From Rhodospirillales bacterium (GTDB lineage: Bacteria > Pseudomonadota > Alphaproteobacteria > Rhodospirillales > Casp-alpha2): a stretch of 64,000 nt of DNA. Below, piece after piece: positions 61,331-64,000 of this stretch. The stretch covers positions 496,001 to 560,000 of the forward strand of contig JAEPMA010000001.1 in NCBI GenBank assembly GCA_017644185.1, in the 5' to 3' direction. Below the pieces are notes generated by a model, which did not search any database, was not told the origin of the DNA, and saw only the letters and a list, made by a program, of their open reading frames with translations. Every line of letters begins with the position of its first letter. Position 1 is the stretch's first letter. Made by a program: the position numbers and the translations under genes.

Positions 61331-62860
61331 ATGGCCGAGAGAGCCGCACGCCGGGGCCGCGACGCCCGCCGGGAAGCCCGGGGAAAATCGGGCGCCGTTA
61401 CCAAGCCCTATATTATCCGCAACATCCCCTTGCTGGAGCTGGCTTCCGTTGAAGCCATCGAGATGATCGAGGCCAATGCGGACCTGATTCTCGAAGAAAT
61501 CGGTATCGAGTTCAGGGATGACGAAGAAGCGCTTAAGCTCTTTAAGGATGCCGGCGCGGATGTGCAGGGCACGCGCGTGCACTTCCCGAAAGGGCTTTGC
61601 CAAGATCTTCTCAAGACCGCGCCGTCGCAATACACCCAGCATGCCCGGAATCCGGCCCGAAGTGTCGAGATCGGCGGCAATCACACCGTCTTCGCACCTG
61701 TCTACGGCCCGCCGTTCGTGCGTGATCTCGACAATGGCCGCCGTTATGGGACCATCGAGGATTTCCGCAACTTCGTGAAACTCGCCTACATGGCGCCGGC
61801 CATGCATCATTCGGGCGGTACGGTGTGTGAGCCGGTCGATCTGCCGGTGAACAAGCGCCACTACGACATGCTTTATGCGCACATGAAGTATTCCGACAAG
61901 CCGTTCATGGGCTCGGTCACGCACCCGCAGCGTGCCGAGGATTCAGTCGCGATGTGCGAGATCCTGTTTGGGAAAGAGTTCGTCGATCAGAACACGGTGA
62001 TGACCAGCCTGATCAATGCCAACTCGCCGATGGTGTTCGACGGCACCATGCTGGGTGCACTCAAGGTCTATGCAAGGTCGAACCAGGCCTGCATCGTTTC
62101 CCCGTTCATCCTGGCGGGTGCCATGAGCCCGGTGACGGCGTTGGGGACGCTCGCGCAGGTGCAGGCGGAAGTTCTCGCCGGTGGTGCGCTGACACAGCTT
62201 TGCCGCCCGGGCGCGCCGCTGATTTACGGTGCGTTCGTTAGTGCGATCTCCATGCAGTCGGGGGCACCGACCTTCGGGACGCCGGAACCGACGCTGGTCA
62301 TCTCAGCCGCTGCGCAGCTTGCGCGCCGCCTGAACCTGCCGTTCCGCTCAGGTGGTTCGCTTTGCGCCTCCAAGGTCGCGGACGCGCAGGCGGCTTACGA
62401 GAGCGCGAATACCCTGAATGCCACCGTCATGTCGGGGGTCAATTTCGCGCTGCACGCGGCGGGCTGGCTCGAAGGCGGGCTGTCTTCCGGGTATGAGAAG
62501 TTCGTGATGGATTGCGATCAACTGGCCATGATGCAGCGCCTAACAGAAGGGTACGACCTGACCGAAAACGGGCAGGGGCTCTCGGCCATCCGTGAAGTCG
62601 GGCCGGGCTCCCACTATCTGGGATGTGCCCACACGCAGGCTAATTTTGAAACCGCGTTCATCCGTTCGAACCTCGCCGACAACAATTCTTACGAACAGTG
62701 GGAAGCCGAGGGTGCGCAGGATATGGCCCAACGCGCCAACACGCTCTGGAAGAAATGGCTCGCCGACTATCAAGAGCCGGAAATTGATCCCGGCATCGAT
62801 GAGGCGCTTCTGGCCTTCATGGCCGAGAGAAAAGCCAGCTTCCCGGATTCCAATATCTAA
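61331..62860 (+). CDS. trimethylamine methyltransferase family protein (non-pyrrolysine MttB)
   Basis: 509 residues from the ATG at 61331. It has full-length MttB family sequence: IEMIEANADLILEEIGIEF, YGPPFVRDLDNGRRYGTIEDF, GAMSPVTALGTLAQVQAEVLAGGALTQLCRPGAPLIYG and PCASKVADAQ-like SLCASKVADAQAAYES. There is no in-frame amber codon, so it is a non-Pyl homologue, the type that includes glycine betaine methyltransferase MtgB. It would move a methyl group from a quaternary amine to the corrinoid protein encoded at 42.9 kb. The first 19 residues are rich in Arg (seven). Preceding sequence lacks a strong ribosome site. Confidence 0.88.
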   Translation: MAERAARRGRDARREARGKSGAVTKPYIIRNIPLLELASVEAIEMIEANADLILEEIGIEFRDDEEALKLFKDAGADVQGTRVHFPKGLCQDLLKTAPSQYTQHARNPARSVEIGGNHTVFAPVYGPPFVRDLDNGRRYGTIEDFRNFVKLAYMAPAMHHSGGTVCEPVDLPVNKRHYDMLYAHMKYSDKPFMGSVTHPQRAEDSVAMCEILFGKEFVDQNTVMTSLINANSPMVFDGTMLGALKVYARSNQACIVSPFILAGAMSPVTALGTLAQVQAEVLAGGALTQLCRPGAPLIYGAFVSAISMQSGAPTFGTPEPTLVISAAAQLARRLNLPFRSGGSLCASKVADAQAAYESANTLNATVMSGVNFALHAAGWLEGGLSSGYEKFVMDCDQLAMMQRLTEGYDLTENGQGLSAIREVGPGSHYLGCAHTQANFETAFIRSNLADNNSYEQWEAEGAQDMAQRANTLWKKWLADYQEPEIDPGIDEALLAFMAERKASFPDSNI

Positions 62861-62877
62861 GAATCAGCGAACACGGT

Positions 62878-63012
62878 TCACGCCGGCTTTAACCGGCGGA
62901 ACCGCTGTTCGGTGATCGCGCGGCCCCACTGATCGCCCTTGTATTCCTCGATCAATTCGAAGTCGTTGGTCTCGTAAAGATTGCGTGCCGCTTCGAGGTC
63001 GCGAAGCGTCCA
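62878..63012 (-). pseudogene. GNAT acetyltransferase remnant (C-terminal fragment)
   Basis: About 44 residues (LRDLEAARNLYETNDFELIEEYKGDQWG...EQRFRRLKPA) match the C-terminal part of MarR/GNAT-type acetyltransferases (LxAARxLYExxGFxLVEE...WG). The frame upstream is open to 63279 but reads nothing GNAT-like, so the acetyl-CoA-binding core is missing. It is a decayed gene rather than a small functional protein. Confidence 0.65.
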
Positions 63013-63125
63013 GCGATCGGTTTCGCTGGAGCCGTAGACGTCGCAGGACGCGAGGGCGTCTCCCAGTAACCGTTTGCCTGCACCGGCACTGCGGCCGCAA
63101 TCGCATTTCGCAGCTCTTGATGGCG

Positions 63126-63137
63126 TGACGTACGTCA
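63126..63137. promoter_or_regulatory. palindrome TGACGTACGTCA upstream of the exported protein gene
   Basis: A perfect 12-bp inverted repeat about 140 nt upstream of the exported protein gene, followed by a GCCCG-GAA-CGGGC hairpin at 63141-63153. It may be an operator; no matching regulator is evident. Confidence 0.3.
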
Positions 63138-63277
63138 TACGCCCGGAACGGGCATGCGCGTAGGATATTGTTCGAACGGGGGAAAATGATGAGCCGCACG
63201 ACCATCGCCATGGACAAACCGCTTGGGCTACGGGATACCTGTTGGTGTCGTATTGGCCTGTCAGAGGGGATGACGGC

Positions 63278-64000
63278 ATGACACGCTCGGTGCAACGGTT
63301 ATTATCCGCGCTGCTGGTGGCTCTCGTTCTGCCGGTGGGCGCAGTGCATGCCGAGACGGTGGCGCTTCAACTCAAGCCCGTCGCCATGCCGGCTATCACC
63401 GACAAGGGTTATCAGGGGCGCACCACGTTCACGCCCTATATCGAAGTGGAAAGCGAAAAGGCGGCGCAGCGCCTATGTGAGCGACTGCCACGGTTTATGG
63501 ACGCGGTCCTCGTCGCGCTCGAGGAGAAACCCGTCCGTCTTGTCGATGTGGCTCTCGATATCGCCTCAAGACAGGCCGATCTGAAGTCGCTCGCAGATAC
63601 GTCTGTTGGGACGGGGGTGTTCAGGGCGTTCTATTTACTGCGCGGATCGAAGGACCGGGCCGAAGGTACGGAAGCTTACTTCATCGATGGCGCGACGCGT
63701 GAGTGCACGCCGATCAAGGCGCTGCCGTGGACGGTGGATGCGCCAGTCAACATGACGGAGAACGCCCCGGCGCCCATCTTGGAATCACAGCCGCAGTCAG
63801 CTACGCCCGAGGCGGCGTCCGATATCGCGCCGGATGCGCCGTCGCCCTTGACTGAAGCCGAATTGGATCGCGCCGAAGCCGAACTTCTCGCCGATCTGCC
63901 GACCGAACCCAAGCCGTTTCCGGGCGCGCCGGCAGGGGCCAAACGGGGCGGCTCGCAAGACTTTGTGGTGATGGCGCTGGTGATCCTCGGACTCGGCGGG
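63278..64000 (+). CDS. predicted exported protein with C-terminal membrane segment, 3'-truncated by window edge
   Basis: 241 codons are visible and the frame runs off the right edge. A signal peptide (MTRSVQRLLSALLVALVLPVGAVHA, cleaved after HA) is followed by about 110 residues with YIEVESEKAAQRLCERLPRFMDAVLVALEE, weakly reminiscent of the FliL core. A Pro/Ala/Glu-rich linker follows (about residues 155-225), then a hydrophobic segment (FVVMALVILGLGG) at the end. GAGGGG precedes the ATG. I do not recognise the family; FliL-like is only a suggestion. A 31-codon frame (63186-63281) overlaps its ATG by 4 nt. Confidence 0.7.
   Translation, partial: MTRSVQRLLSALLVALVLPVGAVHAETVALQLKPVAMPAITDKGYQGRTTFTPYIEVESEKAAQRLCERLPRFMDAVLVALEEKPVRLVDVALDIASRQADLKSLADTSVGTGVFRAFYLLRGSKDRAEGTEAYFIDGATRECTPIKALPWTVDAPVNMTENAPAPILESQPQSATPEAASDIAPDAPSPLTEAELDRAEAELLADLPTEPKPFPGAPAGAKRGGSQDFVVMALVILGLGG

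Noticed and set aside
61130-61924. 264-residue minus-strand frame over the mttB-like gene
   Set aside because: Overlaps conserved MttB sequence on the other strand and has no family features.
61331-62860. pyrrolysine-containing trimethylamine methyltransferase
   Set aside because: There is no in-frame TAG and no pylTSBCD nearby; it is a non-Pyl MttB family member.
62878-63279. full-length 133-residue acetyltransferase gene
   Set aside because: Only the last ~44 residues are GNAT-like; the rest has no acetyl-CoA-binding motif, so it was recorded as a remnant.

Overview
The window reads as a chromosomal segment of a high-G+C alphaproteobacterium, most likely a marine, Rhodospirillales-like heterotroph. 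This is inferred from gene content: alphaproteobacterial HspQ, SufE and PilZ proteins, a PotABCD-type transporter, a GbdR-like regulator, a BCCT carrier, a GcvT-fused dehydrogenase, CbtAB and a cobalamin riboswitch. I saw no tRNA, rRNA, CRISPR array, insertion sequence or phage gene.

Layout. 1-5.4 kb is housekeeping: mnmC (cut by the left edge), sufE, hspQ, a PilZ protein, argE and a second M20-family protein that has lost key catalytic residues. 5.4-28.1 kb is one large surface-polysaccharide locus. It holds a carbamoyltransferase/DUF5989/SxtJ triad, a heparinase II/III-like protein, two asparagine-synthase-type amidotransferases, a ligase/polymerase-like membrane protein, a methyltransferase, seven glycosyltransferases in one tight operon (one with a G10 tract), a Wzy-like protein, an FkbM methyltransferase and a Wzx-like flippase. 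No priming transferase or outer-membrane exporter is visible. 28.4-33 kb is a polyamine-type ABC transporter, followed by a tyrosine-phosphatase-like protein.

33.6-50.4 kb is a methylated-amine region. It contains a DoeA/creatinase-type M24 protein, a divergent GbdR-like regulator and MATE transporter, then an eight-gene run in one direction downstream of a BCCT transporter: corrinoid protein, DUF1638, virulence-factor-domain protein, MetV-like protein, MTHFR, methyl-THF:corrinoid methyltransferase, ASKHA/ferredoxin corrinoid activator and MATE. Next come a dimethylglycine/sarcosine-dehydrogenase-like GcvT fusion and a divergent 2OG-dioxygenase/ureohydrolase pair. A MttB-family methyltransferase lies at 61.3 kb. 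Together these suggest that a quaternary amine is imported by BCCT, demethylated by MttB onto the corrinoid protein, the methyl group passed to tetrahydrofolate and oxidised through MTHFR, and the remaining N-methyl groups removed by the GcvT fusion enzyme. The corrinoid cofactor links this to the B12-riboswitch-controlled cobalt transporter cbtBA at 52-53.3 kb. The most striking pattern is that all three presumed partners of the corrinoid protein carry arginine-rich tails, while the corrinoid protein has a strongly acidic N-terminus.

50.4-64 kb is mixed: a lipoprotein phosphodiesterase, a GGCT-like protein, cbtBA, an ammonium-transporter/histidine-kinase fusion, a Na/Pi cotransporter, YaiI, a GAF/HD-GYP protein with a large insertion, a UbiD decarboxylase, MttB, a GNAT gene remnant and a truncated exported protein.
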